Source of the DNA: Oenanthe sinensis
Lineage: Eukaryota; Streptophyta; Magnoliopsida; Apiales; Apiaceae
DNA: 64,000 bases
Direction of reading: 5' to 3'
Assembly (NCBI GenBank): GCA_028671895.1
Contig: CM053813.1
Coordinates: forward strand, 44,672,501-44,736,500
Under the pieces are notes generated by a model. That model searched no databases. It was not told where the DNA came from and saw nothing but the letters and a program-made list of their open reading frames with translations. Every line of letters starts with the position of its first letter. The first letter of the stretch is position 1. This document shows, piece after piece, positions 34,220-46,632 of this stretch. The translations under genes and the position numbers were made by a program.

Positions 34220-34471
34220 AATTTTTATTTTATTTTTTGTGTCTTCAATTTATTTACGAGGTATTGAGTTTATATTAATGTGATTTTTAGGATGTATTAA
34301 CGAATCCAAGATCCAATTTTGATAAAGGATCAATTTTTAAACCGCTAAAACAAAATAAAATCCAATGGTTGCGGGATAATTGGTGGGAATGTAAAAAAGT
34401 GAAATCGTGTAGGGGTGTAGACAAACAAGCAATCTTGACATTGAAGCCAGGGAAATGGTTGAAGGATACAA

Positions 34472-35995
34472 TTATTGATGTGTATTGCTTGTTGTTAGAA
34501 GAACGAGAGCAATCTCTCTTCTCGAGGTAGTGGTCATTTCGCCAGTATAATGAAGTTTAGTGTACACACGAACCCACTTATGTCTAACGAAATACTTATC
34601 TTGCAACCAACAATGATCAACCAAGTTATATTCTTCAACCAAATCATTCCACATATCTTCAAATTGTTCAACCGTTAATGACTTGTAAATACACAAGTTA
34701 AAATCTTCTTTAAAGTGTGGTTCATTTCCGTATAAATTTGACATTTTTCCTCAAATTTAGTACTTATATGCCAAGTACAATAAAAATGGTTCGTGTTTGG
34801 TAAAATTTCGGCAATTGCATTTCCAATAGCAACATCTTGATTGGTGATAATTGAGATTTGAGGCTTGTTCCCCATAGCTTCCAACTAATTCTTAAAAACC
34901 CATATATACGAACATTCTTTCTCATCCCTTATTAATGCAAATCCGATCAATATGGATTGGTGGTAGTGGTTTACCCCCGTAATTGGTACAAATGACATAC
35001 AATACCTATTCGTACGATACGTAGAGTCAAACACTACCACATCCCTAAAAATTTTATATGCATTTAATGATCTCGGGGCTACCCACAACATAGCACGTAC
35101 CCAATTTTCCTCATCAACTCGATAGAAAAATTCCCCTAAACTATTACATTTCAATTCTCTAAGTAATGTCAAACCTTCTAAGGCATCACTTGAATCAAAC
35201 ATATAATGTTTAATATCACGCCAAACATTTCGAATGTCTTGACTAGTAAATCCAATATTCTTTAAGGCTCTCGTTAACTCACCTAATACATTCAAAGTTT
35301 TTAAAGGCCCAATACCCAACTTATTCAAAGTAACAATCAATTGTCAAATGATGGGTGTTATATTTCTTGATCTTTGCATGAATTGTACTTTACTAAGGGA
35401 AATCATTGAATGATTATGCTTCAAATTAACCAACGTCACTTCCCACTTCTTTAATTTCTCTCTATGAACAACATACATTCACGCCTTACAACTCGTTTTA
35501 CCAAAAGTATCTCTATTTCTCTTTCTTTTTCGGACATCACCTTCATCCGAATACTTTAAGCCTAATCTACCGCCGTTTCGACATATGTACAAATGCGAAC
35601 AATTTTTTTTATTTTTCAAGCGTCTATGCGTAGTTCTAATTATTACTTCAAAACCAATACGTTTACCATAATCTCTATAAAACATCTCCGCTTCATCTAA
35701 ACTATCAAACAATTGACCAAGGGCAAATATCATTTAAACCATCCAAAGGAATATCATCATTATCTTTCGCATTTTGTGTGTTTGTGGGTGAATTTTCCGT
35801 CTTTGTGCAATTTTGTGTGTGTGGTATACCATCATTATCATCAACATCATAAAAATCATCACCATCGTCAATATCATCATCATCATCATCAATATCATTA
35901 TCATCATCAATAATCTCTATAATAGGACTAGGTTTTTTATCTTCTTCATTAACATCATCATCAATCTCAAGTTTAAACTTATTAGGAGACTTTAA
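34472..35995 (-). pseudogene. FAR1/FHY3-like MULE transposase, degenerate
   Basis: The minus strand starts with a very acidic tract (DDDNDIDDDDDIDDGDDF, encoded by (ATC)n-like DNA at 35820-35935). A frame change near 35735 leads into the FAR1 zinc-finger region: LFDSLDEAEMFYRDYGKRIGF, THRRLKNKK, YICRNGG, KLKKWEVTLVNLKHNH. The MULE transposase core follows (VVVFDSTYRTNRYCMSF, HYHQSILIGFALI, LEAMGNKPQISIITNQD, HFYCTWHI). Three nonsense codons lie in this frame: after SCKA (35479-35481), near 35342, and a TAG where family members have tryptophan before LEAMG (about 34885). A frameshift near 34745 precedes CIYKSLTVEQFEDMWNDLV. Such proteins bind terminal repeats and cut DNA; this one is dead. Confidence 0.85.
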
Positions 35996-36619
35996 AAAAT
36001 GAAAGAAGCCATAAAATAAAGAGTTAACCTTAACAAGTTCAAACTTTTAAATCTTTTTCTCCCAAACTCAAACTTTTAAATTTTAAATCAAATGAAATCT
36101 TTTTCTCCCAAGCTCAAACTACAAGATTATAAAGAAATGGGAGGTGATAGAGAAGTGATGAAATATCAAATAAAATAGTATAGTTTACTACTCAGCTGAA
36201 AATGTAGGATAAATGAAGTGCAATCAACCTACAAGATATAATACAGTTTTAGAGGGACAATTTTGAGATTTTTTTTTAAGTTTACGCTATATAATATAGC
36301 GTATTATATAGTGTAAACTTAAAAAAATTATCCTAGCCGTCCATTTGATAAATCAATGGTAAAAAATAATATTGGCTAAAATTTAATTTTTATTCAACTG
36401 TGATTGGTGAACAGTTTCTAATTTTAATTGTCATTTTTTATTTTAAAATATAAAATTTTATAATACAATCCTTTTATCATCCGATGGTATAGACCACACA
36501 GTGGTCGTCACCGCAGCGAATAATTCCCCACAAAAGGGAAAAAGAGACAGTTGATGACAATAAAAGCCAATCCATAAAAGCGGTCTCAATCCTGTGGTTT
36601 TCAATACTTTGTGCCGTAC

Positions 36620-36709
36620 TCTCTCCTCACTTACATTTCTCTCTCTACTTTCTCTCTCTAACTCTCTCTCTCTACACCAATCTCTCCACAAAAGCTTCGA
36701 TTCGCCACT
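36620..36709 (+). other. 5'UTR exon and (CT)n tract of the NOT4 gene
   Basis: The CTCTCT-rich leader (about 36622-36692) is followed by a donor, CACT/GTAAGTA, at 36709/36710. An acceptor TTTTACAG at 37371-37372 sits 5 bases before the start codon. This implies a 5'UTR intron of 663 bp. CT-rich leaders and leader introns are common in constitutively expressed plant genes. The transcription start is inferred to lie to the left of the CT tract. Confidence 0.6.
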
Positions 36710-37092
36710 GTAAGTATCAATTTGGCTCAGATTTTCTATAAATGTAGTGTTTCTTCGCTTAATTCTACCTGTTTTCACCGTCATTGTGATGTTTTGAGGT
36801 TTCAATTGTGTGTGTATCTGTGTGTTTTGTGTATGTATAGGTTTAGAGGTCTGTTTTTGTGGATTTTGTTTGTTTTTTGTGCGCATTGCCTGTTTCTGCG
36901 ATGAATGTGTAGATTTGTGTTTGTGATTGCGATCTGGAGTGGAGAGAAGGTGTTGGATGTGATTTGATTTGATTTCTAGGGTTTGAGATTCGTGTGTTAT
37001 TTGTTTAGATGTGGAAAAATGTTTTTCTGTGTTTGTGTTCTCGTGTGCGTAAAAGTAAGTGCAGTTCCTGTCGAAATTTATTTTACGGATTT

Positions 37093-37372
37093 AATGAGTT
37101 AAATTTTGTTAAATGGAGGTGTTTTACGGCTTTAATGCGGTAATATCTTACATTTGAGGTGTTTTACGGCATTAATGAGTTAAATTTTGTTAAATGATGG
37201 TGTTTTAGGGCTCTAATACGTTAATATCTTTCACTTGAGGTGTTATTCGGCATTAATGAGTTAAATTTTGTTAAATGATGGTGTTTTAGGGCTCAAATGT
37301 GTTAATATCTTTCACTTGAGGTGTTTTATGGCTTTAATGAGTTGAATTTTGTTAAATGAAGGAGTTTTACAG
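37093..37372 (+). repeat. 81-bp minisatellite in the NOT4 leader intron
   Basis: The word AATGAGTT(A/G)AATTTTGTTAAATG begins at 37093, 37174, 37255 and 37336, an exact 81-bp period. The fourth unit is partial and ends at the splice acceptor. Units differ at scattered positions. Units 2 and 3 read GTGTTTTAGGGCT where unit 1 reads GTGTTTTACGGCT and unit 4 reads GAGTTTTACAGTC. Confidence 0.9.
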
Positions 37373-37377
37373 TCGTT

Positions 37378-40300
37378 ATGAATTACGAAGAAGAGAAGAG
37401 GTGTCCTCTCTGTGCTGAAGAGATGGATTGGACGGACCAGCAGTTGAAGCCGTGCAAATGTGGTTATCAGGTTTGTTTTCATTGTGCCTTTTAATTTCGG
37501 TATAATGTGTCATAAATTTATGTTGATATGTTTGTTACTCTTGTCATTTTTAATATAACACTGTCAAACTTTTGACATTCTTTGTAGCTGTATCTTAGAA
37601 GTGGTGGAATCATTAGATCGTGTGTCACATTATCTTTAATATGTTTGATATCTTTTGTTGTATATAATATGTTTGATATCTTTTGTTGTATATAATATGT
37701 TTGTTAGTCTTGTCGTATATAATATTTTTGTTACTCTTGTCTTGTATAATTTTTTTGCTACTCTTGTTGTATTTAATATGTTTAATATCACTTGGTGTAT
37801 TTAGTTTGTACTAGCTCATTTTTTTCCACATTCTTTTACCTGTATCTTAGAAGTGTTGGAATCATTAGAATGTTTGTTATTGTATCTTTTATATTGTCCT
37901 GTGATAATCTTGTATTCATTCTGTTTTTGCTCATTGTTAAGCAGTAGCTATGTTTAGTCAATTAAGTTCAAGGACTGTACTTTACGTTGTTAGATTATGC
38001 AATTAGGTTGGAATTGGTCCTCTCTAGGCTAAGCTTGTCAGCCTTTACTTGTATTGTTCAAATAATTGATAGTAAATGGTGTATATTAGAATACACTACG
38101 TAGTGTGGTTCAAGACTAAAAAGTATTTTATTTTGTTATGAATATGATATCCTATGGTTGCATTCTGATCACTTATATCTCTCTTCATGAATACTGGTTT
38201 TTAGTATAAATTCAAATGCTAAAAGCTATCGGTAGTCAGTGAAGTAATCCCGTAACTTCAAATAATATTGTACAAAGTTATTGGATTAAGCTTAATGCCA
38301 GATGTAATACAAATCTAACAAGGCAAGACAAAAGGTAAAAGCACATATACTCATATAGGAAGAAGAAACTTGTTCAATTAATTAACAGTCTTATGATGAA
38401 TACTAAGCAAACAAATTATGTTCAGACAAAAATGATAAATACATTCATGCATCTGTACTAGGATTTTAAATGCAACCTTTGTGGTATTCATCTTACAGGA
38501 GTTCTGTATCACTGATGTATTCTTAGGATTCTTAGATAAAAAGTTTTTGAGCTTTTTGTTTAGTTTGTTTTTACAATTGTCCTCCATGCATAATTTTTTG
38601 ACTTTTAAAGTTTAAACATCATCTAGGACCTTGTTGAGCATCAGATTTGTGTACAACAGGCAGTGCAATAAGCCAGTAACCATTTGTAATTGCAGGTTTA
38701 GCTTTTGCTAGCCAAATTTTTTCCCAAGAAAACCCGACTCCGAAGTGCCATCTTGAATCCCAATATTTATTTTCACAACATTGACTTGCACTATTATCCA
38801 CCAGAATACTAGAAAACTTTTCATTCTCTCAACGAGCTATTTCTCGTTTAATCCCATTGTTATCCATTTCACAATGTACTTTTCGGAAAACGAGCACCAT
38901 TACAATCTGGCGTTTGCTCTTATCTAATCTATAAACAAATTGTCTTAACCAATGACAGAAATATTCTTTCATCCTTCCAAAACACACAGATTATAATGGC
39001 AGTGAATTGGCGTTCATAATTTGGCAGAACTAATTTACAGAATAACGAGATCCTGGGGCCATGTGAGCAAGACAAGATTGTTGTATTTGCCCTTCATAAT
39101 CAAGGATTTCTCAGATGCTTTAATCTATTGCATGACCAAGATTTGACCAGTTTTGTCATTTCAACAATGTCCTTAGTCAAAAAATATGAAACATATATAT
39201 TTAGAACTATGTTTATTTTTCTCTTTTTCACAGCTATAGAACCATCCTTTATGGAAAAAGTGGATATAAATTTTCTTTTTTTGTCCCTAGTTTGATAAGA
39301 AGTCACCACATGGCATTGATAATACTTTTTTTATTTTTTATAAATGTCTGCAAATTTAGCTAATAGCTTTATTTTAATGGCACCACATGGTGGTTCATGA
39401 GTTGGACAGTAGTTGATTAAATTATGTTACTTTTGACATTATGTAATTATATGTAATTTGCTGATATTATGTATTACATCAGGTGTGTGTTTGGTGTTGG
39501 CATCAAATAATGGACATGGCAGAGAAGAATGAGAACGAGGGACGCTGTCCTGCTTGTCGCGCACCTTATGACAAAGACAAAATTGTAGGAATGGAGGCAA
39601 AATTTGGAAAGTCAGTATTACCTTCCAAGTTCCAACCTATATATTTGACCAGAAGGTTCTAAAGGTTTTTACATTTAATGTTTTTTCCTAACAAACTAAT
39701 TTTAGAGTTCTATTTGGATGTGTTTTGTTCTACTAGAGTCATTGCTAGCAATGCAAAAAAGCATAAACCTCCAAAGGCAAAGGCAAAGGCAAAAACAACT
39801 GAAGGCAAGAAGGACCTAACCAATATCAGAGTGATTCAGCGAAGGATGGCATATGTAATTGGGCTGCCTCTCAGTCTCGCTGATGAAAATGTAAGGACTC
39901 ATCTAACTGAAATTTTGCTGTCTTGATTGTAGCTGTAGATATAAATTTCCTTCATTTCTTCACTGATAAAAAAAATCTTATGGTCTTCTGCAGCTCTTGC
40001 AGAAAAAGGAATTTTTTGGGCAGTATGGTAAGGTTACCAAGGTTTCTTTATCTCGGATGGCTGGTGGGGCTATTCAACAGTTTATCCATGAAACCTGTAG
40101 TGTGTAAGTTAGCAGGACTCGATATGTATACTGTAGCAGCCTGTTAGATGTGCTATAACAAGCTTATAGTTGTTGACCACAGTTATTAATACTATGCTTG
40201 ACTGTTAATAACAAGTAGTCTATTTTGCTTATGTATCACTTTCGAGTTATGAAATGAAAGCATACTACTTACTCTTCATTTATTAGTTTTCTATTTGGTC

Positions 40301-43300
40301 GTCATTTGAAAAGGCGACTTAAGGAAAGCATATATGACTCATTTAACCTTCCTGTGATTGTCTGGAACTGAAGCTTCCTGAATGTGATAGCATATTAGCA
40401 TATATTAAATGTCTTTAATTGTCATGTAGATTATAAAATTCATTCATTTTCATACCTTAAAACACAACTCTACATTTTAGCTTTGTGTTGGAATTGTTGT
40501 CCCATAAATATCTAATATGTTTGTATTACCGGATTGCTGATCTTGCCTCACCGTCCTAGACGCTTACTAAGGTCCTTTGAACCGGTGATGTAGACACGGA
40601 TTAATTATATTATTTATATAGTTAAGAATAACTCCTAGAAAGAGTAGAATAGAGACCACCAGAAAATGTTACTCCTTTGGGAACTGTGTATTGAACTAAT
40701 AATATCCTTGTGGTTCCTGTTCTCATGTGATTCATAGAAATAAAGCTTGGATTTTTTATTTTTTTTTTGTGTGTGTGTGTTTATGATTGTGTATGTGTAT
40801 GTATCTTATTAGTTCAGAGATGCATAAATCTTACACAGCAATCTAATCCTAGCAATAATAATTTTTTGTGTTGCAAATTAGTCTTATATTTTGATTTATA
40901 TGCAGCAGAAAAAATTGTTTTATCCTTTCTTAGAGACTTCTTGCTCCCTGTTTTTCTAGATATATTACTTTCTCAAAAGAGGAGGAAGCTATTCGGTGCA
41001 TACAATCTGTACATGGTTTTGTGTTGGAAGGCAATTTTTTGAGGTAATCACACATCCTGTCTTGGTCCCTGACCTCTTATACACAAGCACTTCATCTGTC
41101 AATCATTTTCTTTGATGATCGTTATTAATTTTCTTCTGCAGAGCTTCGTTTGGAACTGCTAAATATTGCCATGCATGGTTAAGAAACATGGTATGTACGA
41201 ATTTTATTGATAAATCTGTTATTGAGTATACGATTTCTTGAAAGCTGAAAGAAAGATTCGTTGACTATGTTGTTTTGTTTGTCCAGCCTTGCAACAATCC
41301 TTCTTGTTTATATTTACATGCCATGGGTGCGGAAGAAGATAGTTTTGGTAAAGATGAAGCAGCTGCAGTTCATACCAGGTATCAGATGCTTATTTTCATT
41401 TCTTTTAACAATTGAAGATTTACTGAATATTTGAATGCAGTTAACTTTAAAAAAAACAAGAAAAGCCTTAATTATTTCATTTAGAGAGCCAAAATCTGCT
41501 TAGACCCACACACACATATATAATTATATACATGCACATATTGGCTGCAGGCTCCATAGCATCCCAATCTTGGGGGCTATGCATACTTGCATTAGAGAGT
41601 AATTTGTGCATAATAATTAACACTTAGTACTTTGCATTGTAGTATACAACTTAGTACGTAGTCCCTTTGATGTGTTGAGTATTTGCTTTAGTCTTCAACT
41701 TAAAAATGAAGAATTTTTTTTTAAGATCTAAAGAGTCATGGACCATGCATTATTGTGTAAGATTTTAACATATGCATTGATTCTAACAAGTCCTTCCTTT
41801 TCTCTGTTTGAAAACTTTAGTGGAACAGATAGGTCTACCTTTTTCATATCAGGCTTTAGTCCTGGTTTCTTGTAGCTTATATTGACCAATTAAATGTAAT
41901 GTGTCTTGTCATTTGTTTGTTTTAAATTAGAGGAGTCATTTAGTATTTTAGTGTCATCCATGGAACATAAGCATTTTATACTATAGACTGGTGAAGTCCT
42001 TTTTGTATTTTGACCAAGTGTTTTGCATAATGTTCCTCTTGCGAGTCTTGTATGACTGTTTTGGTTCTATCTCCTTTCAAAAATCTTAAACTATACTCAA
42101 TTCTAATGTTTGATTTAGTTAGTACTAGTTGTTTTACCATTTACATGTGTTATTATTGTAGGAGTAGAGTACAACAAATTGTTGGTGCTACACACAATAT
42201 GCATAGGTGCTCCGGAAATGCGCTACCTCCACCTATAGATGAAAGCTTCAACTGCAACAACCCTTCTATAGATAAACCTATTTCTAGAAGTGTTTCAAAG
42301 GTAATTTTTGCTGCTGAATTTACTTAGTGGCATACTAGAAAATAAGAAATAGTGACTCTTTATATATATATATAAATAAACTTGATACAGTCCTATCTAG
42401 GGGTAATAATTTATTTTGAAAATGTTGTCAAGTTTTAAGTACACATGTTTCAGGTCTTTATATTTGACAGACGGAAACCTTATCACATTTTTTTTCCTTC
42501 AAGGGTGCCCAGGATACAGCAGCTTCTGGTGTGCATGCTACTTATTTGCCCTTGTCTAAGGATGAAGATGGAGATGCCAGAGCAGCTAGCAAAATAACAA
42601 CATTTGTGGATATTGTTGGGCGGTCTTGCAGTAATGGCACGGAAAAAGATGGAAATGTGGCTGAAGATAGAGGGGTTGAGAACTCACGTTCTGAGTTGTC
42701 TTCTGTAGCTTATCAGAAAGATAATCATGTAGGTAGTGCACACACAAGTGAGATGCGATCTAGTAAGTTCTCCTCTTCTAGTCTTCTTTCTGATGGACTG
42801 CCCATGAATAGAGAGTTCAAAGATCCATTTAGAGAAGCTTCAAATTTTTGGAGTGGAAGTAGATCTGATGCAACTCCCTGTGAGGAATATATTGAAGAAC
42901 AGTCTAGTTTGACATTAGATTCTGATAAACAAATGCTACAGGATCCATCTAGTGTCGTAAGAGATGATGTGCTGTCTCTTGATAACATAAGATTGAAAGA
43001 TTGTGGCAGTTTAGGTCTGTCGGCTCCTTCACTTTCTCCATCTAGTGCTTCGACAACTTCAGAGGATCCAAGAGTATACACATGGCGGCATGGGGAATCT
43101 TTAAATATGAGTGATTATAATGTGGGTTTTAACACCGTAAATAATAGCATGGATGCAGCTTCAATAACATGTACAAGATCAATGAGTGATTTGTACAATG
43201 AGAGGAAATTCCAGAGTTCTGCTAAATCAGATAGGATATATAGATGTTCTAATTCATTCTCCAATGAAGAAATAGTAGAGCATTTAAGAAGGCTTGATGA

Positions 43301-45169
43301 TCATGACAGGACAGTGGAAGCTCAGAACCCTGCTTTAGAGGCTGTGGAAAGCAGTATAATTTCAAATATTATGTCATTAGATCTTGATGCTGGTGATGAT
43401 TCTTCAAAGTCGCGTCCTGGCATGCCTGGATTTTTTGGTCAAACTGATGGTCAGCATAGTTCTTCGTGGAGCCTTTATAACAATGACCAATCTATGCTTT
43501 CCTTCACAAAGCAACATACTTTTGTAAATCAATTATGTGATGTGGACTCTTCATTTAGCGATATCGGTCTGGACTTAAAGAAATCTTCTGCACCTCGAGA
43601 TTTTGGAGAAAACAAGCACTACTCATCCATATCTCGGCATCCTGGTATGTCTTAATTCTATTAGTGCCTGTAATGTTTTCCCAGAATATATCCCATCTCT
43701 AATATGAGTTAATTTTTCTATTAGCAAAAAAGAAAGAGTAGATTAATATTAATGAATATTCTTGTGGCTTATTGGATTCTTAAACTCGCTAGTTGTAGTT
43801 GCATGGTATTGTTGTGTTTTAATAGTTTTAGTAAGACTCTTGTAGTGGAAAATCATCTATTTCAATTGGACTTGAATTTATGTATTCTCAGTTGGTTTCG
43901 GATAGATATTTGTGTTCAGTATAAAGTAAAATTAGACCATTTTCCATATATGGGCATTCTTTACTCCCATTAGGTTCCATTATAGTGATACTGGTTTAAT
44001 GTACAGTCTAAAATTGGAGTCCCACTTCTTTTTAATTTTAACCGCATACTAATATTTCAATTGGCGTGAAAACAAATTTTATATAATATGTTCTTGCTAT
44101 GAGTATTAGGGTCTTTTGCTATTAGAATTAGGTGTCACTTGTAAGTATTTTTATATCAGGTACAATCAATGGAACTCAGATATGATATGACTTCTTGTTT
44201 ATGAAAACATGTAGTGTAGTAACTTTTAAAGTAGTTTGTGAGTTCAAACTACCATCTTTATCTATAGAAACATCAAAGTATGACCATTTGTTTATGGAAT
44301 AGATGGTGGATGGTGTAGTAACTTTTGATTTTTTTATAATCTTGACAGTACCTATGGCTCAAGGCCCTACTCCTCCAGGATTTTCCTTGCCATCAAGAGA
44401 ACCTCCTCCCGGCTTTCCTGCATGCGAGAGAACAGAACAAGGATTCCTTTCCTACTCTGGTAAGCACCCCTTTCTGTACAGGTGTACTACACCTGTTAAA
44501 ATGTGATGTGTTGATTCATAGTATTGACTGCTATGTCCCCTTTTATTCGCAGGAACTCACATGGTCAAGACTTCTTCATTTTCAAAAACTCACTATCGTA
44601 CCCCGTCAACAGGGAATAGTAGTAACAATAGTGAAGCAGACATAATCGATCCTGCCATAATGGCTGTTGGAAGAGGTAAACTACCAAATGGGTATACAAA
44701 TTCGTGTTTTGATACAAGGTCAACTCCAGCTTCACAATCAGGTGCTGCACTTGATGATAGTGCTCGATATCGTCTTCTGATGCAACACTCAAATCAAGAC
44801 GTAAAATACCCCCAAACCTACATGCAACAAGTTCCAGCTTCAAATCAAGACATGAGATATTCTGGTCAAGCTGGGGATGTTTATTCTTCTTGTAGTGATA
44901 TGTATGGAATCTCCTCAAATTACATGGATCAACATCAGACATATAATCCATCTTCCTTCACACCATTTTCACAGCAGAAATTTACAAATGGAAACCTTTC
45001 AAATGGCTACCAGCCAGGTTTGGATAATATGCATGTGAGGAATGACACAAGCATTGGGGAACTTCAGAGAAACGAGAAACTAGGTTTGAACAATTGCTAT
45101 ACAGGTTATGGAGATTATATGTTACAGAAAAGTTCAGGTGATCTTTATACCAGGGTTTTCGGGATGTAA
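37378..45169 (+). CDS. NOT4: NOT4/CNOT4-type E3 ubiquitin ligase (RING C4C4 plus RRM)
   Basis: Coding exons: 37378..37470, 39483..39610, 39737..39890, 39994..40103, 40960..41043, 41142..41190, 41287..41378, 42162..42300, 42504..43644, 44349..44459 and 44553..45169. They total 2718 bases and 905 residues, with all phases consistent. A C4C4 RING finger has cysteines at residues 9, 12, 26, 28, 33, 36, 53 and 56 (CPLCAEEMD ... CKCGYQVCVWCW ... CPAC). An RRM follows (YVIGLPLSLADEN, FFGQYGKVTKVSLSR, YITFSKEEEAIRCIQSVHGF), then the CxxxC..C..H stretch PCNNPSCLYLH. The C-terminal half is serine-rich and low-complexity, with PTPPGFSLPSREPPPGF. NOT4 is the ubiquitin ligase of the CCR4-NOT deadenylation complex, acting in mRNA and protein quality control. 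No lesion was seen. The leader is described separately. Confidence 0.92.
37471..39482 (+). other. First coding intron of NOT4 (2.0 kb)
   Basis: The intron separates the two halves of the RING finger. About 37640-37800 has imperfect repeats of a TATAATATGTTTGATATCTTTTGTTG unit. The stretch 38380-39310 reads like inserted sequence with short minus-strand open frames, none of which I recognise. Confidence 0.6.
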
Positions 45170-46632
45170 ATCTTACTGTCACCGAAATACTTCCGGACTA
45201 GCTAAAATGAGAAACATCCTTGCCAGGCTTTGTTATGCAGTTTTAGCAAAAATGAAATGCTTTTTCGGATAACTTTAATTGCACAAAACCTATCCTGCAT
45301 CTTTCTCATACCAATACGATCCTCTAAATGCTGCGTTATGATAAATTTTAGCTAATCACCATGCATAAACAACTATTTCAGTTCTCTAAACCTTAATATC
45401 AGTTCTCATGTGTGTCAAAATATCATGCTTTTACCAGTTTTAATTTTCAATCTTGATATAATAAACACTCTTTGCTATTAATAATAAAGTTAAACAACAG
45501 TTTTCTTGCTGATATATGAGATACGTAAGATTTACTAGCTAAAGGAGTATAGCTTATTAATCGTCTTATTGATTATATAGTTTATGTACTCTGGTGCTTG
45601 CTTATATATGAATGAAGTTGTATATAATTACATTTTTAAAGAAAATGAGTTTCATGCTCTCTCTTTTTTACAGTAGAGTTTCATGCTTGGATAGTGGCAT
45701 ATAAAGTTATGTTTGATTAGAATATTTATCAAATATTTATAATGATAAAAAGGCAATTTTTTTTGTTTTTAATATCAAAAAAAAATTAAGACTATTTGAT
45801 TTGAGATCAAAAGCGAAAAGTTGATGGTCAAGCAGAAGAATAAATAGCTAAAAGAGGGCCTCAGCCAGTAAGGAACTTGCGTGTTACTAAATCAAACATC
45901 ATTGCAAGCCCCATCTCACCAAAATCATCTCGCTCAACTAGCCACTCCTACAAATATTAAGTATTAATATTTGTAGAAGTGGCTAAGAAAGGACCACGTT
46001 CATATTTCATCTTAGAAGGCTCATTAGATCGCTTGCAGAAAACTTCTATGTTCCTTGAATTCACAACATTGGACAGGAATCAATATTCTTCTTCTTCAAA
46101 CCGAAATATGTTTTTATTCTTGTTAGGTATTTTGACTTCCAAAATGATCAAGATCACAAGGATCTAAACTCAATATTAAGTATTAAGAAATTTAGCAATG
46201 ATTCAAAATATATACCTTTGTAACATTGGATAGAAAGTTGCAAACTGTGCTATGATTCTTTCTGACAAAGTGTAAACATTATCAATAAATACCCTATCAT
46301 CCTCTGTATTCTTATTTCTTGCTCACAATTTTGTCTCAAAATTTTGGTAATTCATCCAATGGCAAACATTTTCAACCTATGGCTACAAAACAAGAGGATT
46401 GAACCACTGCGGATATAGATCATATAAATTAAATAAAAATTAGCCGTGGTTATGTCAATCAGAAGCTGCAATATAGAATTTAGTATTTGATCATATCAAT
46501 CTATGATGATACTATCCGTAATATACACAAATGAACTCCAACTCTACAGACCTTTCGGCTAGTAGCTTGTTCTAGCTAGCTGATATCTGATACTGGAACA
46601 TAAAGCATTTTACCCGTAGGAGTTGAATTGTT
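45170..46632. other. Intergenic between convergent NOT4 and TOE1-like genes
   Basis: Both 3' flanks meet here. A near-perfect hairpin lies at 45939-45985: arms of 22 bases (TAGCCACTcCTACAAATATTAA) with one mismatch and a 3-base loop. No gene was recognised. Confidence 0.6.
45939..45985. repeat. 22-bp-arm hairpin
   Basis: Left arm 45939-45960 and right arm 45964-45985 are inverted copies with one mismatch, separated by GTA. It may act as a transcript-end or folding signal between convergent genes, or be a remnant MITE core. The role is not known. Confidence 0.8.

Larger units (their letters stand above)
31456..36418. mobile_element. Decayed MULE-type transposon carrying PMD and FAR1-like genes
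   Basis: The left end (about GAGTCGGTTCTACGGTCACAG, 31456 on) resembles the reverse complement of the right end (GAAACTGTTCACCAATCACAG, read inward from 36418). Both continue with CAGTTG(G/A)ATA, then ACCATT..ATCAATGG words and a TATA(A/G)CG/CGCTATAT block, giving imperfect inverted ends of roughly 150 bp. Inside are a plant mobile domain gene on the plus strand and a FAR1-like MULE transposase on the minus strand, each interrupted by stops and frameshifts. The flanking A/T-rich bases do not give an unambiguous 9-bp duplication, so the exact boundaries are approximate. The right end lies only about 200-300 bases upstream of the probable NOT4 transcription start. Confidence 0.7.

Noticed and set aside
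35713..35995. Histidine-rich plus-strand frames (HHHHQYHYHH)
   Set aside because: They are the complement of the aspartate-rich N-terminus of the FAR1-like gene, built on (ATC)n repeats.
31456..36418. Exact 9-bp target duplication for the MULE-type element
   Set aside because: The flanks are runs of A and T (ATTTTTAAG versus TAATTTTAA), so any match is not informative.
36458..36886. Minus-strand 142-residue open frame
   Set aside because: It is antisense to the CT-rich NOT4 leader; its R/E-rich content comes from the (GA)n complement and it shows no family motif.
38619..38801. Minus-strand 60-residue frame (WHFGVGFSWEKIWLAKAK) in a NOT4 intron
   Set aside because: The composition looks coding-like, but I recognise no family, see no neighbouring exons, and it lies inside an intron; not enough to call a gene.
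42725..43081. Minus-strand 118-residue open frame
   Set aside because: It lies fully antisense to NOT4 exon 9, whose plus frame joins correctly to its neighbours.
44565..44951. Minus-strand 128-residue open frame
   Set aside because: It is antisense to the last NOT4 exon, with no motif or splice support.
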